Of a DNA stretch of 64,000 bases, positions 63,488 to 64,000 are shown one piece after another. Source of the DNA: Arachnia rubra. Lineage in GTDB: Bacteria; Actinomycetota; Actinomycetes; Propionibacteriales; Propionibacteriaceae. The notes below the pieces were generated by a model. The model was not told the origin of the DNA and searched no databases. It saw nothing but the letters and a program-made list of their open reading frames with translations. The stretch's first letter is position 1, and each line of letters starts with the position of its first letter. Position numbers and translations under genes: made by a program. Location: positions 1,364,001-1,428,000 of the forward strand of contig NZ_AP024463.1 of the NCBI RefSeq assembly GCF_019973735.1, written 5' to 3'.

Positions 63488-64000
63488 GGTCATAGCTGCG
63501 CGGCGCCTGGTGGTGAAGGTCGGCTCCTCGTCGCTCACAGGCGACCAAGGCCACCTGGATCCGGAGCGCGTCAAGGCATTGGCGTCGGATATCGCTGCAC
63601 TGCACAACCAGGGCAGGCGAGTGGCGCTGGTGACATCCGGGGCGATCGCCTCGGCGCTCAGCCCGCTGTCTTTGAACAGCCGCCCCAGGGATCTCGAAAC
63701 CCAGCAGGCCGCGGCCGCGGTGGGGCAGGGCATCCTGATCCGGCACTACACCGAGGCGTTTGCCTCGCACGGGCTGCTGGTGGCGCAGATACTGCTCACC
63801 GCGGGTGACTTGCAGGATGGGCGCAGCTACCGGAACGCACTGAACACCGTCTCCCGGCTCTTCCGGTTTGGGGTGGTGCCCGTGATCAACGAGAACGACA
63901 CGGTGGCCACAGGGGAGATCCGCTTCGGTGACAACGACCGCCTAGCCGCGCTGACCGCTCACTTGATCCGGGCCGATGTCCTCGCAATCTTCAGCGACGT
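63477..64000 (+). CDS. proB: Glutamate 5-kinase, N-terminal part (runs off the window)
   Basis: The visible 174 codons match ProB, which phosphorylates glutamate in the first step of proline synthesis: [13 protein letters not shown] (nucleotide-site lysine), [39 protein letters not shown] and [18 protein letters not shown]. The ATG at 63477-63479 overlaps the end of obg by 11 bases and has gagg six bases upstream. The rest of the kinase domain and any PUA domain lie outside the window. Confidence 0.95.
   Translation, partial: MRAEVIAARRLVVKVGSSSLTGDQGHLDPERVKALASDIAALHNQGRRVALVTSGAIASALSPLSLNSRPRDLETQQAAAAVGQGILIRHYTEAFASHGLLVAQILLTAGDLQDGRSYRNALNTVSRLFRFGVVPVINENDTVATGEIRFGDNDRLAALTAHLIRADVLAIFSD

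Overview
The window is a high-GC stretch of an actinobacterial chromosome. The backbone gene order (pepN, a Nei1-type glycosylase, tRNA-Gly/tRNA-Pro, tig-clpP1-clpP2-clpX, valS-folC, rne-rplU-rpmA-obg-proB) is the one I recall from mycobacteria and other Actinobacteria. The protein style and the metabolic genes suggest Propionibacteriales, perhaps an Arachnia/Tessaracoccus-like organism; that placement is inference. No insertion sequence, prophage, CRISPR array or rRNA was seen. Many genes lack a ribosome-binding site and instead carry a TAnnnT -10 hexamer 6-9 nt before the start codon, which predicts leaderless mRNAs.

Left part (1-18.7 kb): the end of an acyl-CoA synthetase and a double-hotdog thioesterase; a peroxide-defence operon ahpC-ahpF-oxyR; gnd coupled to the helicase lhr; an orphan sugar-binding lipoprotein; pepN-pyrB-pyrC; and ligA diverging from pepN. 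Then comes a DNA-repair pair (SNF2/SWIM helicase and nei), followed by a glucan-phosphorylase operon: a beta-phosphoglucomutase-type HAD enzyme, a GH65 phosphorylase and an unrecognised 380-aa protein. A TIGR03943 protein and an ArsP-like permease follow.

Middle part (28.9-42.3 kb, accessory): an AT-rich patch with an excalibur-domain exported protein; then a long minus-strand sugar cluster with a DeoR-type regulator, an RpiB/LacAB-family isomerase, an unknown ten-helix membrane protein, a NagD/AraL-type HAD phosphatase, an FGGY kinase, an AraM-type glycerol-1-phosphate dehydrogenase and an AraB-type kinase. It resembles the araB-L-M portion of the Bacillus arabinose operon but has no araA or araD, so it probably serves a different substrate. 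This is the best candidate for an undescribed system. DedA, two tRNA genes, a small holin-like membrane protein and a TPR-membrane/TPR-AAA+ gene pair complete the region.

Right part (42.3-64 kb): protein quality control (trigger factor, AI-2E-type membrane protein, ClpP1, ClpP2, ClpX, tricorn protease), ValS, a DsbA/MauE thiol-redox pair that diverges from folC across a perfect 17-bp inverted promoter repeat, an SGNH hydrolase and a GH26 beta-mannanase lipoprotein (where ndk is expected), then RNase E, L21, L27, Obg and the start of ProB. Several very regular hairpins (12-15 bp perfect stems) mark gene boundaries.
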